Shown here: piece by piece, positions 1 through 7,537 of the stretch | Numbering within the stretch: the stretch's first letter is position 1 | How the letters are laid out: each line of letters opens with the position of its first letter | The notes under the pieces: generated by a model | Database searches by the model: none | Told to the model about the DNA's origin: nothing | What the model saw: only the letters and a program-made list of their open reading frames with translations | NCBI RefSeq assembly: GCF_003349955.1 | Contig: NZ_QLKQ01000001.1 | Span: 86,691-150,690 of the forward strand | Origin: Azospirillum brasilense | Lineage (GTDB): Bacteria > Pseudomonadota > Alphaproteobacteria > Azospirillales > Azospirillaceae | Direction of reading: 5' to 3' | DNA length: 64,000 nt | Program-made: the position numbers and the translations under genes

Positions 1-1
1 C

Positions 2-334
2 GACGACCCGGACGAGGCCGATCCGGACACCATCGATCTGGCGCAACTTCGGGACGAGTACGGCAAACTGCCGGGCTGGGTGCAGAGGCGCGTCCAGGCG
101 GCCATCCGGATCATGCTGGCCACCACTGCGTCGGGCTCCATGGTGCGCGAGGCCCTGCCGCCCGCGCTGACCACCCTGCGCGAGGACAAGGTGGTGGCGG
201 CCATCAAGGCCGAGCCGGACCGCAACATCCTGATCCTCTACGGTCAGGTGCACATCGGCCACATCCAGACCATGCTGAAGGAGGCCGACGCGCGGTGGCG
301 GACGGTTTCTTCCAAGGCGATCCAGGCCTTCTGA
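2..334 (+). CDS. TraB/GumN-like protein, C-terminal part (5' end cut)
   Basis: The reading frame is open from the left edge of the window and stops at 334, so only about 110 C-terminal residues are seen and the true start lies outside. The end of the protein has the pattern RNILILYGQVHIGHIQTML, a hydrophobic strand followed by a His-containing turn. This resembles the C-terminal part of TraB/PrgY/GumN-type domains, where a similar strand and His occur. The start of the visible part is acidic (DDPDEADPDTID). Without the N-terminal half the family call is tentative and no function is claimed. Confidence 0.45.
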   Translation, partial: DDPDEADPDTIDLAQLRDEYGKLPGWVQRRVQAAIRIMLATTASGSMVREALPPALTTLREDKVVAAIKAEPDRNILILYGQVHIGHIQTMLKEADARWRTVSSKAIQAF

Positions 335-353
335 GCTGTCGCCGGATGCCGGA

Positions 354-614
354 TCACCAGATCTTGCGGGCAAGATCCTCGCCGCGGGTGGCGAGTTCCT
401 CGAAACGGCGGCGCGCCTCATCCTCGGCGCTCCAGCCGCCGGGGGCGATGACGGCTTCGGCGGCGTCCGGACGGTCGGGCACGCCGGGACGGTTGCCCGC
501 CTCCCCGTGAAGACCGTAGACTTGGCCGTCGCGCGCTTCGATCACGGCATAGCGGCCGTCCCGCTCCACGAGCCGGAAACTGCCATGTTCCGATACGGTC
601 CGGACCTTGGGCAT
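354..614 (-). CDS. small hypothetical protein
   Basis: This encodes 86 residues beginning MPKVRTVSEHGSFRLVERDG. I chose the ATG at 614 because AAGGGAAG lies about 5 bases upstream; an in-frame upstream ATG at 680 has no such support. The N-terminal half looks like a small beta-rich fold (SFRLVERDGRYAVIEARDGQVYGL), and the C-terminal half is a charged helix. There is no signal peptide, membrane segment or metal-binding motif. It is convergent with the preceding gene and divergent from exbB. I do not recognise a family. Confidence 0.7.
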   Translation of the reverse strand: MPKVRTVSEHGSFRLVERDGRYAVIEARDGQVYGLHGEAGNRPGVPDRPDAAEAVIAPGGWSAEDEARRRFEELATRGEDLARKIW

Positions 615-704
615 TGCAATCTTCCCTTGCGGTTCACATGTCACGCCCCGAACAACCGCCGCGATGCCCATTTGTCGCATGGCAGCAATATAGCACTTTA
701 TGGG

Positions 705-725
705 TGCAAATGAGAGTCGTTCGCA
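705..725 (+). promoter_or_regulatory. Fur-like iron box upstream of exbB
   Basis: The 21 bases form an imperfect palindrome, TGCAAAT followed by a core and TTCGCA, with 15 of 21 positions symmetric. This is the form of Fur boxes in many alphaproteobacteria. It sits 44 bases before the exbB start chosen here, where a repressor would block transcription. Iron repression of exbB-exbD-tonB is well known in other bacteria; for this site it is an inference. Confidence 0.6.
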
Positions 726-768
726 CTATACAGGAAGGAAGTCAGCCGCAAAGAAGTTTGAACCGCCA

Positions 769-1710
769 ATGTTCACAGCGCTTCACACCCGTTCCATCGC
801 CGCGATGGCCGCCGCCGGCACCTTCCTGTCGAGCGGAGTTGGCTGGGCGCAGGGCACCCCCGCCACCAACGGCGCCGCGCCCGCGGCACCGGCCCCCATG
901 GCGGCCCCCATGGCGGCGCCCGCCGCCGACACGCTGACGGCTCCGCTGGCCGCCCCGGACGCCGCGGCTGGCGCGGCCGCCGGGCTGGACCACATGACCG
1001 CCGCGACGGCGATTCTTCCGCACGACCTGTCCCCCTGGGGGATGTTCATGGCGGCGAGCCCGGTGGTGCAGGCGGTGATGATCGGGCTGGCGCTGGCCTC
1101 GGTGGCGACCTGGACCATCTTCCTCGCCAAGTCGCTGGAGCTGTCGAAGGCCAAGCGGAAGGCGCGGGCCTCCCTGGCGGCGCTGGAGCAGGCGCGCTCG
1201 CTGACCCAGGCGGCGGAGAGCATCGGTTTCGAGAAGACTCCGGCCACCGCCTTCCTGCGCGCGGTGATCGCCGAGGCCCACCAGTCCGCCGACGCCCCCT
1301 CGCAGGACGGCCTGAAGGAGCGCGCTGCCTCCCGCCTGGAGCGGATCGAGGCGGCGGAGGGGCGGCGCATGATGCGCGGCACCGGCGTCCTGGCCAGCAT
1401 CGGCTCCACCGCCCCCTTCGTCGGGCTGTTCGGCACGGTGTGGGGCATCATGGTCAGCTTCATCGGCATCGCCAAGTCGCAGACGACGAACCTCGCCGTG
1501 GTGGCGCCGGGCATCGCCGAAGCGCTGCTGGCGACGGCCATCGGCCTCGTGGCGGCCATCCCGGCGGTGGTCATCTACAACGGCTTCGCCCGCTCCATCG
1601 GCGGCTACCGCGCCCAGCTCGGCGACTCCTCGGCGGCGGTGCTGCGGCTGCTGAGCCGCGACATGGACCGCCGCGCCCTGCCGCGCGCCGTGTCCAAGGC
1701 GGCGGAGTAA
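769..1710 (+). CDS. exbB: ExbB, TonB-system energising proton channel
   Basis: ExbB forms the inner-membrane proton channel that, with ExbD, powers TonB-dependent uptake of iron-siderophore complexes and other ligands. The 313-residue protein has a signal-peptide-like start (to about residue 27), an Ala/Pro-rich periplasmic stretch, a first membrane helix around 90-115, a long cytoplasmic loop, and two further helices around 204-232 and 240-275 in the MotA/TolQ/ExbB pattern ([34 protein letters not shown]). The long N-terminal extension marks the larger ExbB type. An in-frame ATG at 700 would overlap the Fur-like site and add residues before the signal peptide, so 769 is preferred. exbD follows 4 bases after the stop. 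Confidence 0.93.
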   Translation: MFTALHTRSIAAMAAAGTFLSSGVGWAQGTPATNGAAPAAPAPMAAPMAAPAADTLTAPLAAPDAAAGAAAGLDHMTAATAILPHDLSPWGMFMAASPVVQAVMIGLALASVATWTIFLAKSLELSKAKRKARASLAALEQARSLTQAAESIGFEKTPATAFLRAVIAEAHQSADAPSQDGLKERAASRLERIEAAEGRRMMRGTGVLASIGSTAPFVGLFGTVWGIMVSFIGIAKSQTTNLAVVAPGIAEALLATAIGLVAAIPAVVIYNGFARSIGGYRAQLGDSSAAVLRLLSRDMDRRALPRAVSKAAE

Positions 1711-1714
1711 GGCC

Positions 1715-2137
1715 ATGGCGGCGCGTCTCGACGACGGCGACGATCTCACCGAGTCGCACGATATCAACGTCACGCCCTTCATCGACGTGATGCTCGTGCT
1801 GCTCATCATCTTCATGGTGGCGGCCCCGCTGGCGACGGTGGACGTGCCGGTGGACCTGCCGGCCTCGACCGCCCAGCCGCAGCCGCGGCCCGACAAGCCG
1901 CTGTTCCTGACCATCCAGGCCGACAAAAGCCTGTCGGTGGGCGACACCCCGGTGGCGCGGGAGTCCCTGGCGGCGGCGCTGGACGGGGTGACGAACGGCG
2001 ACAAGGGCGCCCGCGTCTTCCTGCGCGCCGACCGCAGCGTGGATTACGGAGCGCTGACCGAGGTGATGAACGCGCTGCGCGCCGCCGGCTATCTGAAGAT
2101 CGCCCTGGTCGGGCTGGAAGGCGCGGCCGCGAAATGA
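1715..2137 (+). CDS. exbD: ExbD, TonB-system energising protein
   Basis: The 140-residue protein is of usual ExbD length. It has a short cytoplasmic N-terminus, one membrane helix (about 20-42) and a periplasmic domain. The helix carries the proton-relay aspartate in the motif NVTPFIDVMLVLLIIFMV (Asp24), essential in ExbD/TolR proteins. GGAG overlapping the exbB stop provides the ribosome binding site. The stop overlaps the tonB start (ATGA), so the three genes should be co-translated. TolR is an alternative, but the adjacent tonB makes ExbD much more likely. Confidence 0.93.
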   Translation: MAARLDDGDDLTESHDINVTPFIDVMLVLLIIFMVAAPLATVDVPVDLPASTAQPQPRPDKPLFLTIQADKSLSVGDTPVARESLAAALDGVTNGDKGARVFLRADRSVDYGALTEVMNALRAAGYLKIALVGLEGAAAK

Positions 2138-2976
2138 GCGTGGCGACCTTCGATCCAAACGACCTTCCGGACGGCGAGGAGCGCACGGCGCCCGCCCTGG
2201 CGCGCTGGGGCGGCAGCCTGGCGGTCGTGCTGGGCGCCCATGCCCTCATCGCGCTCGCCGCGCTGTCCTGGCACGTCGCGATGGAAGAGGCGCCGGCCAT
2301 GGCGCCCGCGGTGATGCTCGATCTGCCGCCGATGCCGGAAGCGCCGGCCGCGGAGCCGCCGCCGACGCTGGAATCGATGCTCCCCGAACCGGAGCTGCCG
2401 CCCGAGCCGGTGATCGAGCCCGAACCGGAACCCGAGCCCATCCCCGAGATCGCCCCGGAGCCGCCCCCGCCCGTGCCGGCGGAGGTCGCCCTGCCGGAAC
2501 CGCCGCCCAAGCCGAAGCCCAAGCCCAAGGAAGAGCCCAAGCCGAAGCCCAAGGCCGAACCGCCGAAGCCGCGCCCGCAGCCGCAGGCACAGCCCAAGCC
2601 GGTGACCGAAGCCCCGGCCAACCCCGCTCCCGCCGCACCGCCCGCGGGCGCGCCGGCCCAGGCGGCGCCGGTGCCGCGCAACAGCAACGCGCTGCCCACA
2701 TGGCACGGCGCCGTGCTCGGCCATCTGGAGCGTTACAAGCGCTACCCCCGCATCGCCCAGATGCGGCGCCAGCAGGGCGTCCCGCAGGTGGCGATCACCA
2801 TCGACCGGCAGGGCCGGGTGGTGTCGGTGCGGCTGCACAAGGGCTCCGGTTTCGAAGCGCTGGACGAGGAGACGATCGCCCTGGTCGAACGCGCCTCCCC
2901 GCTCCCGGCCCCACCGCCGGACGTGGCGCAGGACCGCATGGAGCTGGTGGTGCCGGTGCAGTATTTCCTGCGCTGA
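2134..2976 (+). CDS. tonB: TonB energy transducer
   Basis: TonB spans the periplasm and transmits ExbB/ExbD energy to outer membrane receptors. The 280-residue protein has a single N-terminal membrane anchor (about 28-48), a very long Pro-rich spacer (about 57-185) with EPEPEPEP and KPKPKPK runs, and a C-terminal TonB domain (about 195-280) starting near WHGAVLGHLERYKRYPRIAQ, with the conserved YP pair. It overlaps exbD by 4 bases. It is the last gene of the operon and is convergent with the response regulator at 3019. No receptor gene lies in the window, so the substrate is unknown; the Fur-like box upstream suggests iron. Confidence 0.93.
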   Translation: MSVATFDPNDLPDGEERTAPALARWGGSLAVVLGAHALIALAALSWHVAMEEAPAMAPAVMLDLPPMPEAPAAEPPPTLESMLPEPELPPEPVIEPEPEPEPIPEIAPEPPPPVPAEVALPEPPPKPKPKPKEEPKPKPKAEPPKPRPQPQAQPKPVTEAPANPAPAAPPAGAPAQAAPVPRNSNALPTWHGAVLGHLERYKRYPRIAQMRRQQGVPQVAITIDRQGRVVSVRLHKGSGFEALDEETIALVERASPLPAPPPDVAQDRMELVVPVQYFLR

Positions 2977-3018
2977 GCCGCCGTTCGACCACTCAAGCGT
3001 CGGAGAGAGGGATGCGCA

Positions 3019-3645
3019 TCACGGTGTGTGCATCCACAGGCGCATGAGTTCCGGAACCGTCCGGATGTCGAGCTTGCTGAGAATGTTCGCCCGGTGGGTC
3101 TCCACCGTGCGGACGCCGATCCCAAGGCGGATCGCGATGGCCTTGTTGGCGCAGCCCTCCACCATCAGCGCCGCCACATCCCGTTCACGGGGGCTGAGAA
3201 GGGCCAGCTTCGCCAGGGCGGATTCCGCGGCGGAGCGGTCCCGGCGCTGGTGGGCGTCGCGTTGCAGGGCCTCGTGGATGCGGCGCAGGAAGACGCCGTC
3301 GTCGAACGGCTTTTCCAGGAAATCGACCGCCCCGGACCGGAAGGCCGTCACGGCCGAACTCACCTCGCCATGGGCGGTGATGATGATGACCGGCAGCCCG
3401 CAGCCGCGCCGGGACAGCTCCTCCTGAAGCTCCAGCCCGTCCATGAAGGGCATGCGGAGGTCGGCCACCACGCAACCCGGCTGCTCGGGGCTGTAGCGGT
3501 GCAGGAACTCCAACGCGTTGACGAAGGTGCGCACGGACAGGCCGGCCACCTCGACCAGAACGGAGAGCGCGTCGCGGACCGCCTCGTCGTCGTCGATGAT
3601 GAAGACGGTCGGTTCGCCGGTGAAGGAATTGTTTGTCTGGGTCAT
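3019..3645 (-). CDS. FixJ/NarL-type response regulator
   Basis: The 208-residue protein has an N-terminal receiver domain (acidic IIDDDEAVRDAL, phosphoacceptor Asp in VVADLRMPFMDG, conserved Lys in FLEKPFDDG) and a C-terminal LuxR-type helix-turn-helix (SPRERDVAALMVEG...GVRTVETHRANILSKL). This is the FixJ/TodT/StyR arrangement. The start at 3645 overlaps the stop of the upstream kinase gene as ATGA, so kinase and regulator form a translationally coupled pair. Target genes are unknown. FixJ itself is possible in form, but no fix or nif genes lie nearby. Confidence 0.9.
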   Translation of the reverse strand: MTQTNNSFTGEPTVFIIDDDEAVRDALSVLVEVAGLSVRTFVNALEFLHRYSPEQPGCVVADLRMPFMDGLELQEELSRRGCGLPVIIITAHGEVSSAVTAFRSGAVDFLEKPFDDGVFLRRIHEALQRDAHQRRDRSAAESALAKLALLSPRERDVAALMVEGCANKAIAIRLGIGVRTVETHRANILSKLDIRTVPELMRLWMHTP

Positions 3646-5288
3646 GGCACGGCCGGGTGTCGGGACGGGGCTGCGGGCAGAAAGACCTGGAAAACGGCAC
3701 CGGTCGCGCCGGTGCGGCCGAGCCACAGCCTGCCGCCGTGGCTTTCGACGATCGAGCGGCAGATCGGCAAGCCGAGCCCCATGCCCGCCGGCTTCGTGGT
3801 GGCGAATGGCGAGTACAGGTGGTCGACCATGCCCGCCGACACGCCGGGACCGCTGTCCTCGACCTCGAAGGTCAGGCCGTTCGGCGGCGTGGCCCGGACC
3901 CGCAGGACGACCTCGCGCACCGGGCTGTCGGCCGCGGCGATGGCCTCGATGCTGTTGTGCACGAGGTTGAGGAGGACCTGCTCGATCTGGATGCGGTCAC
4001 ACAGCACGAGGGGAAGCGGCTCCGTCATGTCCACCCGGAGCTGGACCCGGTTGTAGGCCGCGTCCCCCCGCACCAGCGTCAGCGTCTCGCGCAGGATCTC
4101 GCTGGCCGGTTCCGGCGCCAGTTGGAGCGACCCTTTGCTCAGGAAGGTGCGCAGCCCGCGGATGACCTCGCCCGCGCGCTCCGCCTGGATCACCGCCTTG
4201 TCGATGAGTTCGTGGGCGCGCGGCGGCGTGTCGTCGCCTTCCAGGAGACGCTGGGCGGCGCGCGCGTAGCTGATGGCGGCCAGCAGCGGCTGATTCAGCT
4301 CGTGGGCCAGGGCGGACGCCATCTCTCCGGTCACCGTGAGGCGGGAGAGATGGGCCAGCTCGGTCTGGTGTTCGCGCAGCCGGGCCTCGACCTCGCGCCG
4401 CTCGCTGACCAGGGCGCCGAGGAACAGGGCCGTGATGGCCAGGGCCAGCATCAGCGTCTGGTGGTAGACGACCGCCCCCAGGGGAAGGCCGATCGCCTGA
4501 AGCCCGGCGATCAGGCCGCTCTGGATGGCCAGCGCCGCCAGCACCGCCCCCGGCAGGCCGTGCGACACGGCCACCCAGACGAGGGGCAGGAACAGGAGGT
4601 AGAACAGGTTGAACTGACCGTCGCCGATGGGCAGGAAGACCAGCAGGAGCGCAGCGGCGATGGCCGCCGTCTGGGCGGCGGTGGGTGTCTTCGGCACGCT
4701 CCAGGCGGGCGTCTTGTCCGGCCGGTGCAGCAGGAGGACGAAGGGCGTGACCACGGCGATGCCGATGGCGTCGCCCAGCCAGTATTGGAACGCCAGCGTC
4801 GGCAGGTCGGCGGCTGGCAAGGCCCCGTCCTGGACGAACACGCCGACGAAGACGGGGGCCACGACGGCGGCGCTGAGAAAGGTGACGCCGACCAGCCAGC
4901 CGACATCGCGCACCCGGTTCAACGCCAGACCGATCCCCACCCGGTGGCGCAACACATGGGCTGCGGCCCCGTAGCCGGCGACGATGGCGAGATTCGAGAG
5001 CAGCAGCGAGGCGATCGAGGCGGGATGCCCCCGAACCACCAGATCGGCGAGGATCAGCGTGGCGTAGACCATCGGCAGGCCGCGCGCGCCGGTCCACAGC
5101 AGAAGCGCCATGTAGAGCCCGGCCGGCGGGTTCCACGGCGTGATGTTGAGGCTCGGGCGCGGGTGGATGAAGGTCAGCCAGTCGATGGGCAGATAGGCCG
5201 CCAGGAAGGCAAGGGACAGCAGGACCATGTCCCGGCCGGTCAGGATGGCCGGCGCTCCCGATGCACGGCTGGCGGATGGAAAAGGCAT
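3642..5288 (-). CDS. MASE1-domain sensor histidine kinase
   Basis: The 548-residue protein begins with eight or so membrane helices of the MASE1 sensory type (for example NITPWNPPAGLYMALLLWTG), residues about 15-290. A coiled segment and a HisKA domain follow, with the H-box ALAHELNQPLLAAISYARA near residue 329, then an ATPase domain with N-box LNLVHNSIEAI and G-box DSGPGVSAGM...GMGLGLPICRSIVESHGG. The HELNQP H-box is typical of kinases that pair with FixJ-type regulators, matching its downstream neighbour. I chose the ATG at 5288 because it directly precedes the first hydrophobic region. MASE1 ligands are mostly unknown, so the signal cannot be named. Confidence 0.88.
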   Translation of the reverse strand: MPFPSASRASGAPAILTGRDMVLLSLAFLAAYLPIDWLTFIHPRPSLNITPWNPPAGLYMALLLWTGARGLPMVYATLILADLVVRGHPASIASLLLSNLAIVAGYGAAAHVLRHRVGIGLALNRVRDVGWLVGVTFLSAAVVAPVFVGVFVQDGALPAADLPTLAFQYWLGDAIGIAVVTPFVLLLHRPDKTPAWSVPKTPTAAQTAAIAAALLLVFLPIGDGQFNLFYLLFLPLVWVAVSHGLPGAVLAALAIQSGLIAGLQAIGLPLGAVVYHQTLMLALAITALFLGALVSERREVEARLREHQTELAHLSRLTVTGEMASALAHELNQPLLAAISYARAAQRLLEGDDTPPRAHELIDKAVIQAERAGEVIRGLRTFLSKGSLQLAPEPASEILRETLTLVRGDAAYNRVQLRVDMTEPLPLVLCDRIQIEQVLLNLVHNSIEAIAAADSPVREVVLRVRATPPNGLTFEVEDSGPGVSAGMVDHLYSPFATTKPAGMGLGLPICRSIVESHGGRLWLGRTGATGAVFQVFLPAAPSRHPAVP

Positions 5289-5396
5289 CTCAAAACAGTC
5301 TTTCGGGCTGCAAGGGCGGAACGGCGCGGGTGGACGAGGCACGGACTATACACGTCCCCCCGGCCCGTTCGCCCATCGCATGAGCGCCCATGCGGT

Positions 5397-5424
5397 GGAC
5401 GGGGAGCCCGGCGGGTCCCCGTCC
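5397..5424 (-). terminator. GC-rich hairpin after the glutamate dehydrogenase gene
   Basis: A perfect 9-base inverted repeat (GGACGGGGA / TCCCCGTCC) with a 10-base loop lies about 15 bases after the stop of the dehydrogenase gene. There is no T-run, so it is not a classical intrinsic terminator; it may mark a 3' end or partly separate this gene from the kinase gene downstream. Confidence 0.4.
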
Positions 5425-5438
5425 CCGCGACGCACGGA

Positions 5439-6698
5439 TCAGCCGACGAAGAACGGCTGCGTTCCGTGCGCGGCGATGGCGTTCGACAGCCGCTCCAGCG
5501 CGTGGGCGTAGGCCGCCGTGCGCATCGGGATGCGTCTGGCCGTGCCCATGTCCCAGACCCGGCGGCCCTCGGTCTCCATGATCACGCGAAGGCGCTCGTG
5601 AATCTCGTCGAGGCCCCAATAGTAGCCCTGGCGGTTCTGCACCCACTCGAAATAGGACACCGTGACGCCGCCGGCGTTCGCCAGGATGTCGGGCAGGACG
5701 ATGACGCCGGCCTCGTTCAGGATGCGGTCGGCGTCCGGCGTGATCGGGCCGTTGGCGAGTTCCAGGACGACGCGGGCCTTGATGAGCCCGGCGTTGCCCT
5801 TGTGGATCTGATCCTCCAGGGCCGCGGGGACCAGGATCTCGCAATCGGTGCCCAGCAGCTCGTCGCCGGTCACCGCGCGGGCGCCGTTCCCGGTATAGGC
5901 GGTCACCGAGCCGCCGCGCTCCTTGGCCTCCTGCACGGCCCGCGGGTCCAGCCCGTCCTCGCAGACGATGGCGCCGCGGGAATCGGACAGGCCGACGATG
6001 CGGTAGCCGTCCGCGTGCAGCAGGCGGGCGATGTGGAAGCCGGCGTTGCCGTAGCCCTGGATCACCACCCGGCGGGCCGATCCGGACAGGCGCAGATCCT
6101 CCTCCAGATGCTTGATCAGGTAGTAGCCGCCGCGCGCCGTCGCGTCGTCGCGCCCGAGCGAGCCGCCGAGCGGCAGCGGCTTGCCGGTGATGACCGCCGG
6201 GCTCGGCTGGCGGACGATGGAGCTGTACTCGTCGGCCATCCACCCCATGATCATGGAGTTGGTGTAGACGTCCGGCGCCGGGATGTCGCGGTCGGGTCCG
6301 ATCATGCCGGCGAAGGCCTGCACATAGGCCCGCGACAGACGCTCCAGCTCCGACTTGGACAGGCTGTGCGGATCGACCTTCACCGCGCCCTTGCCCCCGC
6401 CGTAGGGCAGGTTCATCACCGCGCACTTGAAGGTCATCCAGAAGGCCAGCGTGGTCACCTCCTCCACGTTGGAACTCGGGTGGAAGCGGATGCCGCCCTT
6501 GGTCGGGCCGCGCGTGTCGTCGTAGCGGCACCGCCACGCCGGGAAGGAGCGCCGCGATCCATCGTCCATGCGCACGGACAGGCGGACGCTCAAGGTTTCC
6601 TTGGCGTATTTCAGTTTTTCGAGAACCTCGGAATCCACCTCGACGTGCTTGGCGGCTTCATCCAGGCGGCTCAACGCCCCCGAAAGCAGATCGTCCAT
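5439..6698 (-). CDS. Glutamate dehydrogenase family (Glu/Leu/Phe/Val dehydrogenase)
   Basis: Proteins of this family deaminate an amino acid, usually glutamate, to its 2-oxo acid with NAD(P)+. The length (419 residues) matches hexameric catabolic enzymes such as RocG/GudB. Visible motifs are the substrate site with catalytic Lys (NLPYGGGKGAVKVDP), the GPDRDIPAPDVYTN segment, and the dinucleotide-binding turn GYGNAGFHIARLL in the Rossmann domain. Substrate choice between Glu and branched-chain amino acids cannot be settled by eye, but the length and motif wording favour glutamate. It is divergent from the rnk-like gene, and two identical-type palindromes lie between them. A hairpin separates it from the kinase gene. 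Confidence 0.88.
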   Translation of the reverse strand: MDDLLSGALSRLDEAAKHVEVDSEVLEKLKYAKETLSVRLSVRMDDGSRRSFPAWRCRYDDTRGPTKGGIRFHPSSNVEEVTTLAFWMTFKCAVMNLPYGGGKGAVKVDPHSLSKSELERLSRAYVQAFAGMIGPDRDIPAPDVYTNSMIMGWMADEYSSIVRQPSPAVITGKPLPLGGSLGRDDATARGGYYLIKHLEEDLRLSGSARRVVIQGYGNAGFHIARLLHADGYRIVGLSDSRGAIVCEDGLDPRAVQEAKERGGSVTAYTGNGARAVTGDELLGTDCEILVPAALEDQIHKGNAGLIKARVVLELANGPITPDADRILNEAGVIVLPDILANAGGVTVSYFEWVQNRQGYYWGLDEIHERLRVIMETEGRRVWDMGTARRIPMRTAAYAHALERLSNAIAAHGTQPFFVG

Positions 6699-6824
6699 TC
6701 CTTTTCCCCATGGTTTCGGTCAGGCGCACCGAAGGTTGGCCGCATCTCCTTCCTGGAAGGTTCTGCTCACTTCCCCTAAGGCATAGGACGGCTTTTCTAC
6801 TGGGGAATAACCCGGATCAAAATA

Positions 6825-6840
6825 TCCGTATTACTACGGA
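6825..6840. promoter_or_regulatory. Palindrome TCCGTA-N4-TACGGA, copy 1
   Basis: A perfect inverted repeat with 6-base arms and a 4-base spacer lies in the AT-rich divergent region between the dehydrogenase gene and the rnk-like gene. The same arms and spacing recur at 6902-6917. It is probably a binding site for a dimeric regulator; which one is unknown. Confidence 0.5.
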
Positions 6841-6901
6841 AACCTAGTAACACATTGAAAAACAGTGATAAATTTTTTACAGGTCGGCCTGCGTCCTGTG
6901 C

Positions 6902-6917
6902 TCCGTAATCATACGGA
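6902..6917. promoter_or_regulatory. Palindrome TCCGTA-N4-TACGGA, copy 2
   Basis: This is the second copy of the palindrome, again with perfect 6-base arms and a 4-base spacer, centred 77 bases from copy 1 and 77 bases before the rnk-like start. Two identical sites about seven helical turns apart suggest cooperative binding or looping. Confidence 0.5.
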
Positions 6918-6993
6918 TGGTCGCGGACAATGACCCTGGGCGAGAGTTCATCCGGGCTTGAATCACCGCCGCCACGCAGTCAAGGACGCATCG

Positions 6994-7386
6994 ATGACCG
7001 AGGAAACCGATCGGCCGCTGATCTGGATCGGACGCATGGATTACGGTCGCCTGCTGCGGGCGATGGACCGGCTGGCCGTGCAGGCCCCGGAGGTCTCGGT
7101 GTTCCTGTCGCGGGAGTTGGAGCGGGCGATCGTCCGCCCGGAAGGCGACCTCCCCCGGACGATCGTGCGCATGGGCAGCCGGGTGCTGTTTCGTCGCGAC
7201 GACGGCATGCCGCCCGAATGGGGGGAACTGGTCTACCCGGATCAGTCGCCCAAGGACGACCAGATCACCGTCGCCTCACCACTCGGGGTGGCCCTGCTCG
7301 GTCTCCGAGAGGGGGCCCACATGCCGTACAGCGACACGGACGGCATCACACGCCGGCTGATGATCGAGCGCATTCTCCCGGCCTGA
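6994..7386 (+). CDS. rnk: Rnk-like GreA/GreB C-terminal domain protein
   Basis: The 130-residue protein is of the Rnk type (nucleoside diphosphate kinase regulator; E. coli Rnk has 136 residues). These proteins bind RNA polymerase in the manner of Gre factors but have a short N-terminal coiled coil. An N-terminal helical part precedes a GreA/GreB-like C-terminal domain with strands IVRMGSRVLFRRD and the typical ASPLGVALLGLREGAHMPY segment. The ATG at 6994 has AAGGA 8 bases upstream; an in-frame TTG at 6958 is less likely. It is divergent from the dehydrogenase gene, with paired palindromes between them. Its role here is inferred only from the family. Confidence 0.72.
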   Translation: MTEETDRPLIWIGRMDYGRLLRAMDRLAVQAPEVSVFLSRELERAIVRPEGDLPRTIVRMGSRVLFRRDDGMPPEWGELVYPDQSPKDDQITVASPLGVALLGLREGAHMPYSDTDGITRRLMIERILPA

Positions 7387-7429
7387 GCCGCCTCCCCCGG
7401 AAGCGGACCCGCGTCGCTCTTCATTTGCA

Positions 7430-7448
7430 AATGCGAATGAATCGCATT
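7430..7448 (+). promoter_or_regulatory. Fur/Irr-like box upstream of the DUF2325 gene
   Basis: AATGCGA and TCGCATT form perfect 7-base arms around a 5-base centre, and the preceding TTTGCAAATGCGAATGA extends the match to alphaproteobacterial Fur or Irr sites. It lies 89 bases before the DUF2325 start chosen here. The iron link is inferred from the site alone. Confidence 0.55.
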
Positions 7449-7537
7449 ATTAGTGGAGCATGTTCCGCTCCACGGCCCCGCTTGGCTCCGGACGGAACCG
7501 GAAACCCAACAGCCGAAGCCGATCGGGGGCGGAGACG

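Noticed and set aside
3633..6779. A very long open frame on the plus strand opposite the kinase and glutamate dehydrogenase genes
   Set aside because: It is a GC-bias shadow: the minus-strand genes have complete domain motifs, while this frame has none and is rich in Arg, Gly and His, typical of an antisense frame.
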